Notes under the pieces: model-generated
Seen by the model: the letters and a program-made list of their open reading frames with translations, nothing else
Databases searched by the model: none
What the model was told of the DNA's origin: nothing
Shown: positions 24,786 through 34,227 of the stretch, one piece after another
Numbering within the stretch: position 1 is the stretch's first letter
Layout: each line of letters starts with the position of its first letter
Made by a program: the position numbers and the translations under genes
Assembly (NCBI GenBank): GCA_004026145.2
Contig: CP034983.1
Location: 13,634,988 to 13,698,987, forward strand
Reading direction: 5' to 3'
Source of the DNA: Takifugu bimaculatus
Taxonomy: Eukaryota; Chordata; Actinopteri; Tetraodontiformes; Tetraodontidae
Length of the DNA: 64,000 nucleotides

Positions 24786-25184
24786 GTGTGTGTCACCTCA
24801 TCCTCTGCACGCCTACCTCAACCCCCCCACCCCCCAACCCCCCCCACCCCTCCACGCTGACATCATCCTGCACAAATCATCCTGACAGGACGGCCCTGTG
24901 CTCATTTGCTATGCATGTATAGAGCATCCACACGCCCCTTTTTCTCTTTCACATCCCGAGACGGAGTCCATAGGGAAGCAGCAGTTACATGAATATCAAA
25001 CGCAGCTGTTTTGCATAACATCTTCATCAGATTATTATTAGAACCGACAGTCGAATATTCTTTATTTCATGAGAAAATTCTTTAGATCACGCACGGTCTT
25101 TATTAAAGGTATTAAAGGTTATTGAATGTGCTTTCGGACTCCTAACTACAATTGTCACTCACGTGTGTGTTTTTGTTGGGTCAG
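24786..25184 (+). other. dlgap1: dlgap1 intron (399 bp)
   Basis: Short intron beginning with a C/A-rich low-complexity stretch (24820-24856) and ending TTGGGTCAG. Nothing else seen. Confidence 0.9.
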
Positions 25185-25337
25185 AACCCAAACGCGCATC
25201 CGCGGCCCGTCTCCCAGGACCTGGCAGGCTTCTGGGACATGCTCCAGTTGTCCATCGAGAACATCAGCCTGAAGTTTGACGAACTCCACCAGCTCAAGGC
25301 CAACCACTGGAAACCTCTGACCCCACCAGAAATTCAG
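25185..25337 (+). CDS. dlgap1: DLGAP1, GH1-domain exon
   Basis: 153-nt, phase-0 exon. It reads NPNAHPRPVSQDLAGFWDML then QLSIENISLKFDELHQLKAN, the most conserved helical block of the GKAP homology domain. It ends PPEIQ at CAG|GTGCAG. NPNAHPRP and LKAN discriminate DLGAP1 from DLGAP4 in my recollection of the family. Confidence 0.95.
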
Positions 25338-25794
25338 GTGCAGACGCAGATTCCAGGCTAAATAATCATGTTTATCAGCCTGCATGATATTTCCTGTATT
25401 CTTTTTTTTTTTGCTCGCTTAAGCGCCGGCGTCGCATGCATACCTGTGCCGTCTGCTGTCACGTCGCCTGCCTGACGTCACTTGTGTTTGTGTTTTGTCT
25501 TGTTTTGTTTCTGTTCTGTCTTGTTGACAGTGAGCTGAGTTTGAGAAGCCACTCTACCTGCCATGCACCGTTGGAGCCTGCCCACCTCCAATGGCCAAAC
25601 TTACCTCATGCTAAAGGCCACCGCCGTGCTCTCTTACCCCGCACAAATGGCCGCCGCCATGAAACATTGCTTTAACTTGCATGCTTTGGCGGCGTGGCTG
25701 CACCTCTAACCTCCTTGCAGGTTCTTTTTTTTTGTTGTTCCTGGTTGTGGCCACGCCTACCCGGTCATTAAGACTCTTTATCATTCCTGTCCAG
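25338..25794 (+). other. dlgap1: dlgap1 last intron (457 bp)
   Basis: T- and GT-rich intron ending CCTGTCCAG. No additional exon recognised. Confidence 0.9.
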
Positions 25795-26010
25795 GAGAGA
25801 CGGATGCCCCCCCCTGTGCCAAAGAAGCCCCTGAAGGGCCACCCTCCTCTGGCTAGGGACCGCTCGCTGGAGAGCTCAGAGCGCCAGCGCCTGGAAGCAC
25901 GCAAGCGGCTGCTCGCCGCCAAACGTGCCGCCTCGGTACGGCAGAGCTCAGCCACGGAGAGCGCCGACAGTATCGAGATCTATATCCCCGAAGCTCAAAC
26001 CAGACTATGA
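25795..26010 (+). CDS. dlgap1: DLGAP1, terminal coding exon with Shank PDZ ligand
   Basis: 216 nt including TGA at 26008-26010. It starts ERRMPPPVPKKP, a Pro-rich site, and continues with a basic helix QRLEARKRLLAAKRAASVRQ. It ends ADSIEIYIPEAQTRL. The last four residues QTRL are the class I PDZ ligand by which DLGAP proteins bind Shank. The frame and phase join cleanly to the preceding exon, so the C-terminus is intact. GC-rich, typical for this gene's exons. Confidence 0.97.
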   Translation, partial: ERRMPPPVPKKPLKGHPPLARDRSLESSERQRLEARKRLLAAKRAASVRQSSATESADSIEIYIPEAQTRL

Positions 26011-26499
26011 GACACACACGTGCACCCAGAACACCGTCCCGCCCGCACGGCCACCGAATGCTAAAATGTGGGCGCTAACGCCAACGAATCCTAATCCAGA
26101 GTTCTCGGGACACTGGGTCAGCCATGGCGCTTGAAAAAGAAATGTACATTTATTTATATATTTATTTCTTTATTTACCCATCTATCCACCCCGCCCCCCC
26201 AGCTTCGATGTAGCAGTCCTTCCTCTTCCTCTTGCGGCCCCACACTCGACAAAGATGTTATCTTTTTTTTTTTTTTCAAGTGGCCTAATATTACAAAGGG
26301 AGCCAGGTGTGCGAGCCATTTACTCCGAAGTGAAAACACAGGTGGAGCGCGCACGTGCGGCGGGGAGCGCATTTGCGCACGGCACAAACGCACGCACGAG
26401 AATCCCCCGCTGGAGCCAGACCGATCTGACCGAGGGACTCGTTTGTTGTTATTTTTAGACTTGCACACGAAATCAAGCGATCCGACAACACAAGCTTGT

Positions 26500-26522
26500 A
26501 TTATTTATTTATTTATTTATTT
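26500..26522 (+). promoter_or_regulatory. dlgap1: AU-rich element, overlapping ATTTA pentamers
   Basis: Four overlapping ATTTATTT units in the dlgap1 3' UTR, the pattern of class II AREs bound by HuR/ELAV and TTP-type proteins. A looser cluster lies at 26150-26178. Confidence 0.5.
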
Positions 26523-26753
26523 GCGAAAAAGAGGTCAGACATTTGAAAATGATGGCGTGCGGACCAGACAAGGAAACCAGTGTCGGCGACACAATTCCCC
26601 CCTCTGTAATTGGTTTCCACGGCAGCAGGAGGCTGGAGGAGTAAAGGTCAGGAGGTCTGATATCGCTCCTCAAGGTTGGGAAAAGTCAGCCAGGAGTAAT
26701 TCTGAAGCCTAATCTGCATGGAAGAAAGGCCACGTGCACGTGTGTCTGTGCGC

Positions 26754-26781
26754 TTGTGTGTGTGTGTGTGTGTGTGTGTGT
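26754..26781 (+). repeat. (GT)n microsatellite in dlgap1 3' UTR
   Basis: Pure GT tract about 28 bp long. Confidence 0.9.
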
Positions 26782-27401
26782 GAGCCAGATGTTCCTTTTA
26801 AAAGTGCTTCCTTTTTCTCGAGGTCACACGGGCCCCAGTCACTGAACACCCAAGGTAGCAGCAACCGCGTTCAACAAACAACCCAGCCATCCCATTTAAC
26901 CTTTAAACAACCGGAGGGTCGCCGTGGCAAATGCTATTTTTGTCTTTTCTAAGCACGTTCAACCTTTTTGTCATCCGGATTCTTCGGTGACGCAGGCGCG
27001 AATCGTGGCTAATCGGTAGCTGTGCTATATCTTAATATGTCATTTTTAGACACTATGGGTTTATGACCGTGTTGAAACTAAAGGGACTATTTTTCCTCCT
27101 CACTGTGTGTGCACTATCTCTGCCTCCGGATGAAGCAATCGTTCCAAGGTCACACGAAAACAGACATCCAATTTGGGATATTTTCTACTACTGCTGATTT
27201 CATTTCTGGGTTTGGGAGAACAATGACTGTTTCTTGGCATTGTGATTATTCTTCTTATGCACTGACAACAAGGCCCTTATACTGTGTTTGTTTATTTACC
27301 TTCTTTTGCATGATGGGCACTTTTTCCTGTTTCAGTTTCAGTGATCAGCCTTAATTTCTTATATGATAGTTGAGCACAACAGCAGTCTCAGGGGAAGATG
27401 C

Positions 27402-27407
27402 GTGTGT

Positions 27408-27497
<90 letters not shown>
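27402..27497 (+). repeat. (GT)~48 microsatellite in dlgap1 3' UTR
   Basis: About 96 bp of almost pure GT, with one C interruption near the start. It is the longest dinucleotide tract in the window. Transcribed as (UG)n in the dlgap1 3' UTR if the poly(A) site at about 28.2 kb is used. Confidence 0.95.
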
Positions 27498-27498
<1 letters not shown>

Positions 27499-28039
27499 AG
27501 CCATGGCTTTGGCTTTTATTGTAAATAGCCCCGATCACCACGTGATACAGCGTCCATGCCATCTTTTGACCGATGCTAACCCCCAAAACGTCGATTCAAC
27601 AAGGTATTTCTGTAAGCTGCTTGAATGTGGAGACAATCCTGAGCCACTTTAGCCGTCACGCCCCCGTTTTCTTTTCTCTTTTTTTTCTCGGTGTCTGGTT
27701 TAGGTCTGATCGTTATTTTTCGGTGCCATCGAAACACCACACTTAAGCTGTTTGTCCCAGTTGAACAGTCGCGGAGTCGTTTATGTTTCCTTTATCCGAG
27801 GTAGGTGAAAGAGGAGACGGTGCATAAACCTGATGCCATTTTATGGGGAGGATGGCTCATTTTGGTACTTTTATTTTTTACTTTGGAAACATGTATTTGA
27901 AGTGTCCGATTCCTTGTTTCTGTTTATGATATTAACATATCAGTATAACACTCCTGATATAACAGGGAGGTAGAAATGTTGGACACTCCAGCAGTTCTGA
28001 AGCTTGTGATGTAGTTATATTTAAAAAAAATCAAACATT

Positions 28040-28047
28040 TGTACATA
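28040..28047 (+). promoter_or_regulatory. dlgap1: Pumilio-type element TGTACATA
   Basis: Exact match to the TGTANATA Pumilio consensus, about 140 nt before the poly(A) signal in the dlgap1 3' UTR. Confidence 0.4.
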
Positions 28048-28183
28048 ATTGAATGTTACCCTGTGTAAATGTAAACTTAAAAGAAAAAAAAAAGAAAAAT
28101 CATATTAAACTGAATATACATTTTGTAATTAATGTTATTACATTCTTGATGTTATGGCATGTGTATGAGCTCTTATCAGCATT

Positions 28184-28189
28184 AATAAA
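28184..28189 (+). terminator. dlgap1: dlgap1 poly(A) signal AATAAA
   Basis: Canonical hexamer in an AT-rich end region, followed by a T/GT-containing stretch. Best candidate for the dlgap1 3' end. Confidence 0.6.
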
Positions 28190-28205
28190 TTATATATCGT
28201 TGCCA

Positions 28206-28868
28206 TAATTCTGCCCTGTTTATTCCTGCATGTCTCCACATGTTTCCAATTGGAATATAATTAAATAGATTACAAGGCCGGGGTGGCGTGTTGTCAGGGC
28301 GATGGCCTTCCGCTGGGGCGGGTCCCCATAATTAGACGAGCGGGTCCGGCCTCGGCTGAGCCCCGGCGCTCCCGCGTACGCCGTTCTGGCACATGGGTCA
28401 CGTGGACAGCAGGCGTGCTGACCTCAGCGGTCAGAGTTCAAAGGGTCGGAAGTGGTTCCAGAAACTCTCTTCAGTTGCTGATCACATCCCCAAGAGTCCC
28501 GAAGTGGGTTCATAATACAGATACGTCTGTTTTGTGTCCCAATTGGAGAGAAAAACTGAGAAAGGAAATTTAAGATGAAATTAAACACCACCCGCCGAAC
28601 CCTACTGAGGCTAATTAAACGGCTTGAGAGGAGCCGTGAGGAACAGCTGTCCTCGCCTTGAACGAGCCAGCACGCTCGGTTCTAAGCTGCCTTGTGTGGA
28701 ACCCAATTGAGGCGCAGGCACACACAAAGCCCTGCTGGCGAGAAACTGTTGACGTCTGTTCCGCCGCGGGCCGGCGCTAATTCATGCAGGATTATGCTAA
28801 TTGGCAGGAGCCGCCTCGCACCTCCTCCGAGTGACCAGATCCGAGTCCGAGATGTAGAAAAACAAAAC
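28206..28868. other. Convergent intergenic gap between dlgap1 and tgif1
   Basis: About 660 bp between the two predicted 3' ends. It is moderately GC-rich around 28280-28450, with no protein-like ORF and no repeat. Bidirectional termination must occur here. Confidence 0.6.
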
Positions 28869-29870
28869 TTTATTTGAATCCCATGTGACCCCCTCTTTGC
28901 CACAAACATTGCACAGTATGAAAAGAAATCACATCATTGGGCATCGTGTCACATTAACTATACACATGGTCCTATTATACATGGAGCTTTCGGGATTTTT
29001 TTTATTTTTTTTTTTGGTGGTTTCAAAAATGCTGTCTTTGTAAAGTCTGTAAAAATGCAGAAAAAGACATCTGTAGTGTTTAAGTTTCCAGTCCACTGGC
29101 CGTCACGTTTTTCTTTAAAGTCCAGCTGAGTGATGGGATGGAGGCTCCGACTAAGAACCTGCTACATTGGTCATCTGAAATATCCCTTGAGGGGTACAGG
29201 AGTAAAAAAAAAAAAAAAAATCCAAAAAAAACCCAAAGAGAATCATAGAGTTTTGTCTTTTAAAACAGCTAAAAGTAAATTACAAAAAAAAAAAAAATCA
29301 AAACTATACTTGTACTCATGAAAACACATAACATTACTACAGTAGTGGATAAGTTTGTCATAGATGCCAAGAGCAAAGTATGTTTAAGACACTGAGATGA
29401 CCAATCTTCTGCCGTTAGTGTGCAAACGAAAGAGGCAGAACAATCGCAAGCCGATCTCTGAAATGTACGACGGTGAACGTGCGTGAAGGAAGGCTGACCG
29501 GCGCTCCGAAACGCCCAGCGGGGGTCGCGGAACGAGACGGGCGGCGTTTCGAAAATCATTTTTGGTCCCTGTGTGCAAATAAGATACACATGCAGATACA
29601 TACGCACGTCTGTGAAATGAAGAACAACTTAACAGCCAAGGCACCTCGATACGGTTTTTCTCTCTTATTTTTTCTTTAAAAAAAAAAAAAAAAAAAAATA
29701 AAAAAAGCGTCATCGACTTGATTTGGAATACCAAAAATAGAAATGGTCAGGCTTTCCGTGTGGATTTGTTCTCTGTTCAAAAGTCAGTGAGTTCTGCAGA
29801 GTTCTGTTGCCGAGTTCAGGGGCGCCCCCCCTCCACCCTCTCCCGCCCCTCCTGCTCTTCCTCCACCCCT
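28869..29870 (-). other. tgif1: tgif1 3' UTR with poly(A) signal at its left end
   Basis: On the minus strand AATAAA lies at 28869-28874, about 1 kb after the tgif1 stop. The UTR contains A-runs on the plus strand at 29203-29220, 29284-29297 and 29680-29698 (U-runs in the transcript). No other gene was seen. Confidence 0.6.
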
Positions 29871-30522
29871 TTAGGAGACCAGCTGTTTGGCCTGCAGCTC
29901 CATCTCCGCCGCCCGCTTCAGGGCCACATCCACCAGGAGCTGGAAGCCGCTGAAGTCCTGTGTCAGATCTGGAGGGGTCGGGGGAGGGGTGTTGAAGAGC
30001 CCGCTTCGGGGGCTCAGGTTGCCCTCCGCGCTGCTACTGCTGACGATGGTGGTGGTGGCGGCGGCGGGGTGGATAACCGGGCCAGTCCTCCGGGCACCTC
30101 GGCGCCGGCTGCGTGGTCTGAAGCGGCTCCGCCGTCCGGTCGCAGCCGGGCGGGTGGGGGGCCGTGGGGCTGGCCTGCAGAGCCGCGGTGACAGTGGTGT
30201 GACAGATGACCGAGGGGCGGGTGGGCACCAGCCCGGAAGGAGGTGAGACGGAGGTGGGGGAGGGCGCAGAAGGGGACGCCGCCTTCCTCAGCACGCCGGG
30301 CACGGCCGGCTCGAAGCTGGAGGGGTGGAGAGCGCGTTTGTCGTAGGTGTCCTCGCCGCCCGCCGCCGGGCTGCTGTGCTTGGGCGACTGGGAGCTGTCG
30401 GAGAAGCTGTCGCCGGCCTTGCTGCCTTTCCTGGAGATGGTGAACTGGTTGGGGTCTTTGCCGTCTTTCCGCAGCATCTCCGGCAGGAGCCGCCGCCGCG
30501 CATTGATGAACCAGTTGCACAC
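29871..30522 (-). CDS. tgif1: TGIF1, last exon: homeodomain helix 3 and C-terminal domain, with apparent 1-nt frame break
   Basis: Minus-strand exon entered in phase 0 after CTGCAG. It begins VCNWFINARRRLLPEMLRKD, the recognition helix of a TALE homeodomain, then GKDPNQFTISRKGSK and the conserved PSVICHTTVTA. The expected C-terminus FNTPPPTPPDLTQDFSGF and LLVDVALKRAAEMELQAKQL, ending at TAA 29871-29873, is present but in another frame. The homeodomain frame meets TAG at 30034-30036. At 652 nt the exon is one base over a multiple of three. The switch must lie roughly between 30073 and 30100, before the good-frame segment GPVIHPAAATTT. A sequencing or assembly error is most likely; a real frameshift or polymorphism is possible. 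Without the extra base the protein would be about 298 residues, near the usual length. Confidence 0.92.
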
Positions 30523-31173
30523 CTGCAGAGGGGACATGGACAGAGATCCCTGCTGTGAGACGTGTCCTAAAGGGTGGGGAAGGGTGGAGGGGGGGGGGTG
30601 TGTGTGGTCTACACCTGTTGAGAATTAAACTGGAACTGTAAACACCAGCAGGGTTCACACCAGCATTGCAGTAAATAAATTAAAAAAAACAGGCCTGGAA
30701 GAGCGAGCACGCGCTACAAAAAGCTAAACATTAACTTCCAACAAAAGTCCAGTTTGGAATTAATTAATCCAGCCTTCAAACTGGTTTTCAAAGCAAAATA
30801 ATCTCCCCTGTCATGGCAGTAATCACAGCCATCTCTCTTCTTTTCTCCTCACTCCTCCAGGCTAGTTGTAACTGGCTCACAGCTCTGACTCTGCATTGTT
30901 CCCAGACAGCTGGGACGGAATGAGGCTGGAGGGAGGGAAATTCCTGTCCGAGTGCCTCAGCCAAGCCCAGAGCACACAGGGAGTGAGTTTACTCACACGG
31001 TCGCGAGCTTTTACAGTTGCAACATCGGGACGACCTTCAGTTGGCTACTCGTGCGTCACGCGCTTGTTAGCCATCTGCGCAGGAAGTGATTCAGGCAGGC
31101 CGACACTTTCCTCCTCTCCTCTCTTACACAAATCCGTCCGTACTCCGAGACACGGTCGCGTCGGAGTGCTTAC
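30523..31173 (-). other. tgif1: tgif1 intron 2
   Basis: 651 bp, placed between LQ and VCNW inside the homeodomain, as in mammalian TGIF genes. Minus-strand donor GTAAGC, acceptor CTGCAG. A G9 run with GT lies near 30589-30605 on the plus strand. Confidence 0.9.
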
Positions 31174-31403
31174 CTGGAGCGTGGACAGCTGCGTCTGCTT
31201 GGACAGGAGGGCCTTCTCCTGTTCCGACGGGTAGGCGTTGTAGCGGTGCTCGTACAACCAGTCCCGGAGGATCTGGACCGACTCCTTAGGCAGATTCCCC
31301 CTCCGCTTCCTCTTTCCGTTGCTCCCGCCGCTGGATGACAGATCCAGGGGGGTGTCCACGCTGTCCTCGTCTTCCGTCTCGCTCCCCGACAGCATCATCA
31401 AAC
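31174..31403 (-). CDS. tgif1: TGIF1, exon 2: CtBP motif and most of the TALE homeodomain
   Basis: 230-nt minus-strand exon, entered in phase 1 after GCGCAG and left in phase 0 at CAG|GTAAGC. TGIF1 represses TGF-beta/SMAD and retinoid target genes in the nucleus. The exon encodes LSGSETEDEDSVDTPLDLSS, where PLDLS (residues 24-28 of the spliced protein) is the CtBP-binding motif. The basic segment GKRKRRGNLP follows, then homeodomain helices 1-2 with the three-residue loop extension of TALE proteins (RYNAYPSEQEKALLS, residues 59-73). Two adjacent in-frame ATGs at 31393-31398 could also start a shorter protein. TGIF2 is the alternative paralogue; the MKTKKG first exon and the C-terminal LTQDFSGF wording favour TGIF1. 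Confidence 0.95.
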
Positions 31404-33004
31404 CTGCGCGAAGACAGAAAAGGGGGAGGAGCCATGAGGACGAGCAGGAGGGGAGCGGAACGGGCATCTTCTGTCACCCGATGTGTCAGAGGCAAGCTGT
31501 CAAGTTTGGCCATGTGATTCATACAAGGAGGGGAGGGGCGCGTGATGTGGTGTGTGTGTGTGTGTGTGTGTGTGTGTCACAGTTACAGAACCTGCCCCGT
31601 GAAACACAAACCAGGTCCAGAGCACAGACACAGAGCACAAACTTGGATTAAGTAAAGTAAACCAGGCGGCCCACAGCAGCACCAATCACTCTGGAATGGT
31701 AACAAGGCATTTGGGACGATCACAGAGCGGCTCTCTTTGATCCAGACATGTCTAATCAAAGCCACAAAACAGGATCGTGCTTATACAAAAGAGAAAAAAA
31801 CCCAAAATAACATCACAAAATAGGGAGACGTTGAATCCGTTTCCGGGGTTTAAAATCAGTTTAAAGGCATACACAAGTGAGGGACCGAATCCGTTTTGGA
31901 CAGACTGTTATTTAGCAACATTAAAAAAATAATAATTAAAAAGATGTTGAGTTTTTCCAGGCGTGTAGTTCAAGGTCACTGCGAAGAATGGTGAAAAGAG
32001 GACGAAAATCCAAGTTTGCGATCAGCCAAAGTAGTGGGAAAGAAATAAGAAAGTTCCCAAAGTCTGAACAGGATGAGGTAATTATGTAGGCTGGGGAAAA
32101 ACGGGGGGAGGGGAGACCTGTTGCAAATCAGCGTCTCCAGACTAAACAAAAGAATCCAAGGCTGCGTGCTTCTTTGTGCGCGATTCAAAAGTTTCTGAGG
32201 CCCAACTAAGAGTTCGCCGACGACCCCGCACACGCAGGAGCCCCGCACGGCGGAGCCGTGGGTAAAATGTGCGTTAAAGCCACGAGCTGACGCGGTTTTG
32301 TGAGTTTTTAAGAACTTGGATGAGGGGTTTCTATTGTGTGTGCGTGCGCGCTGCACCACGAGGTCCGTGAATGCAACAACTTCCCACAATGAGGTCAGGA
32401 TGAACATTAGCCTACTTTTAAGATTTAGACACACTTGAAGACGCTGGGGGTGATTAATTTCGATACCAGCCGTTATTAAAAAAAGACCCTTATTTTAATA
32501 TCATAAGAGTTTACGTGCTTTTAGAAACATTTTAGAGCTCAGAAGCCTCGTTTAAAACTACAACTTTTCACTTCTATCCTCACTTTCCCCCCAACTTTAC
32601 CTCAAAAATCTCACCAGTCGCTGATTTTTCTTTTTTTTTTAAAAAAAATAGGGAAGCTCCGTTTGTTTCCTCTTTATTTGACGTTTTGCGTTAACCTAAT
32701 TCCACGGTGACAAGAAAAACAACACGCACGTCGAGGCACCCGCGCGTAATGTGTCAACGCGTCGATTAAAAAAAGAAAAAGGCCTCATCAAATGGTTTTG
32801 GGAACGTTGGACAAAAGGTGAAGGTATGATCTGACATCGCGCCAGCACATGGCAGGAGAAAAAGCCCCCTGTCACGTCTGGGAAGGAAACAATAGACTGC
32901 GTGGTTTACATGAGGGGAAACGGCTCAATTCGTCCTTTCTGCGCTCTCCTCTCTGCTTTCCCCCCTGGTCTCGACAGAATTGCTGAGAAAAGCTGCCCAC
33001 CTAC
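31404..33004 (-). other. tgif1: tgif1 intron 1
   Basis: 1.6 kb between the short first coding exon and exon 2. It contains a (GT)n tract at 31549-31577, an AT-rich stretch 31780-31960, and a GC-moderate part 32100-32400. No other exon was recognised, although alternative first exons are common in this gene family. Confidence 0.85.
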
Positions 33005-33020
33005 CCTTTTTGGTCTTCAT
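33005..33020 (-). CDS. tgif1: TGIF1, first coding exon (16 nt of the short form)
   Basis: ATG at 33018-33020 (minus strand, G at -3) encodes MKTKK plus one base, then a G|GTAGGT donor. Spliced to exon 2 it reads MKTKKGLMMLSGSETEDED, matching the mammalian short-isoform pattern MKGKKG...SGSETEDED. Sixteen nt plus 230 nt gives exactly 82 codons up to the homeodomain intron, so the phase is right. The same frame is open upstream for about 148 more codons (see the long-isoform entry), so this ATG need not be the only start. Confidence 0.88.
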
Positions 33021-33416
33021 CTCCGGGGGTAAATGTCCACTTTTCCCTCGCCAGGCGCGGATGAAAATCGCCTTTGTGTTGGTGCGGTGTTTTTCTCTCT
33101 CCCCCCTTCTTCTTTTCCTCCACAATGTGTATCCAAACTCCTTACTCATCAAATTTCTTCGCCTCCTTTTCGTGCGTGTGCAGCCTGTCCTGCGCCTCCT
33201 TGTTTTGGACAGTTGAGCGTTATTACCTGGAGTCCGTGCGCGTCCCGTCGCCTCAAAGCCTTTGACTCGTTGCCGTGTGTGTGTGTTTGATCCTGAAACT
33301 GGGTGACAGCTATCTTTGACAGCTGCGTGACTCAACGCACGGAGATCCTCCCACCGTGGAGGGCAGGAGGGAGGGAAAAAAGTCTCTGACATCAGCGCGC
33401 CTTGTTCCACTGACAT
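33021..33416 (-). CDS. tgif1: Possible in-frame N-terminal extension of TGIF1 (long isoform) or 5' UTR
   Basis: From the ATG at 33414-33416 the minus-strand frame is open for 132 codons and runs into MKTKKG without a stop. The translation is basic (several RRRR-type clusters) and not recognisably conserved. A second in-frame ATG lies near 33390 and a third near 33150. Mammalian TGIF1 has a long isoform with an extension of about 130 residues in frame with the same MKGKKG start, which makes the coincidence notable. It may equally be an open 5' UTR. Confidence 0.3.
33304..33324. promoter_or_regulatory. tgif1: Paired TALE (TGIF/MEIS-type) sites TGACAGCT
   Basis: Two exact TGACAGCT copies at 33304-33311 and 33317-33324, 13 bp start to start, lie about 300 bp upstream of the tgif1 short-form ATG. 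TGACAG/CTGTCA is the established TGIF and MEIS core. Possible autoregulation is inferred. Confidence 0.4.
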
Positions 33417-34142
33417 GAATACGCACTTGCTTACTTTAAATCGCCGCAAACCCCGAATAGAAAGCAAAAATAAATAAATAAGGGGGAGAAAGGAATGGGT
33501 CGATCAGTTGTGTTGCGTGAAAATGCAATGAGGGTGCGGGGGGTGCGGGGAGTCGGCTTGATTTGGGCGGGCGAACGTTGCATTCACAACAACAGGCTGC
33601 TCTGGAGCACTGCGGACCTCGTGGTTGCGTCTTACGTAAATAATAATAAGGGGAAAAAAAACACTCAATGAAGTCACCTATTATGGCTGCGGGATTTTGC
33701 GTTTCTTCAGATTATGATCAACGCTGCATGCAGCAGTTTTTTTAATGCGTCAAGAAGCCGAAAAATGCAAAATTTCAACACGTTTGCGTTGGGTAATTGG
33801 ATGAATAGTGCTTTCCAGTTAGCGCTCTCTTTATTTAAATAGCCAACCGTCTGCTAATTATAGGGAGAGTGTGGTTGGGTTTTTTTGGTAATGTTTTGGA
33901 CACCATTCTTTCGTTTTGCTTTCGATATTACGCGGCGATTGAGGAAACGGGGAGGCGTAGCGGGGGTAACCTTGTTGCATCTGAAGGTTAGTGCACCAGT
34001 TCAGGTTTCTAAAGACAACAGTACAGAAAAGGAAACGATCAATGTCCTCATTTGTATGCTGCGCGCAGCCCTGCGACAGCTGCTGGGGAATCTTTGCATA
34101 CATTTCATCCACACACCCTCATGTCTGTCTGGGAAGCGAAAT

Positions 34143-34160
34143 GGCGCCACCTTGTGTGCA
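34143..34160 (-). promoter_or_regulatory. CTCF-like motif (minus orientation)
   Basis: Minus strand reads ACACAAGGTGGCGCC. The core AGGTGGCGC is a perfect CTCF match; only the first C of CCAC is replaced. Confidence 0.45.
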
Positions 34161-34208
34161 GTTTTCGAAATGCACGTGAAGGCACCACCAAGCCAGAACT
34201 GCCAGGTG

Positions 34209-34227
34209 CTTTGTCGCCCTCTCGTGT
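34209..34227 (-). promoter_or_regulatory. CTCF-like motif (minus orientation)
   Basis: Minus strand reads ACACGAGAGGGCGAC. It fits CCA-S-N-AGRKGGCRS with two mismatches. It is 66 bp from the preceding site and in the same orientation. Confidence 0.4.

Larger units (their letters stand above)
26011..28205 (+). other. dlgap1: dlgap1 3' UTR
   Basis: About 2.2 kb from the stop to a likely poly(A) signal AATAAA at 28184-28189. It includes AU-rich elements (26150-26178 and 26500-26522), (GT)n at 26754-26781, a 96-bp (GT)n at 27402-27497 and a Pumilio-type site at 28040. The end is AT-rich. The 3' boundary is inferred from the signal, not from transcript data. Confidence 0.7.

Noticed and set aside
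29718..30658. Plus-strand ORFs and a 214-codon second minus frame over tgif1 exon 3
   Set aside because: Shadows of the real tgif1 exon in other frames; only the homeodomain frame and the C-terminal frame show family residues.
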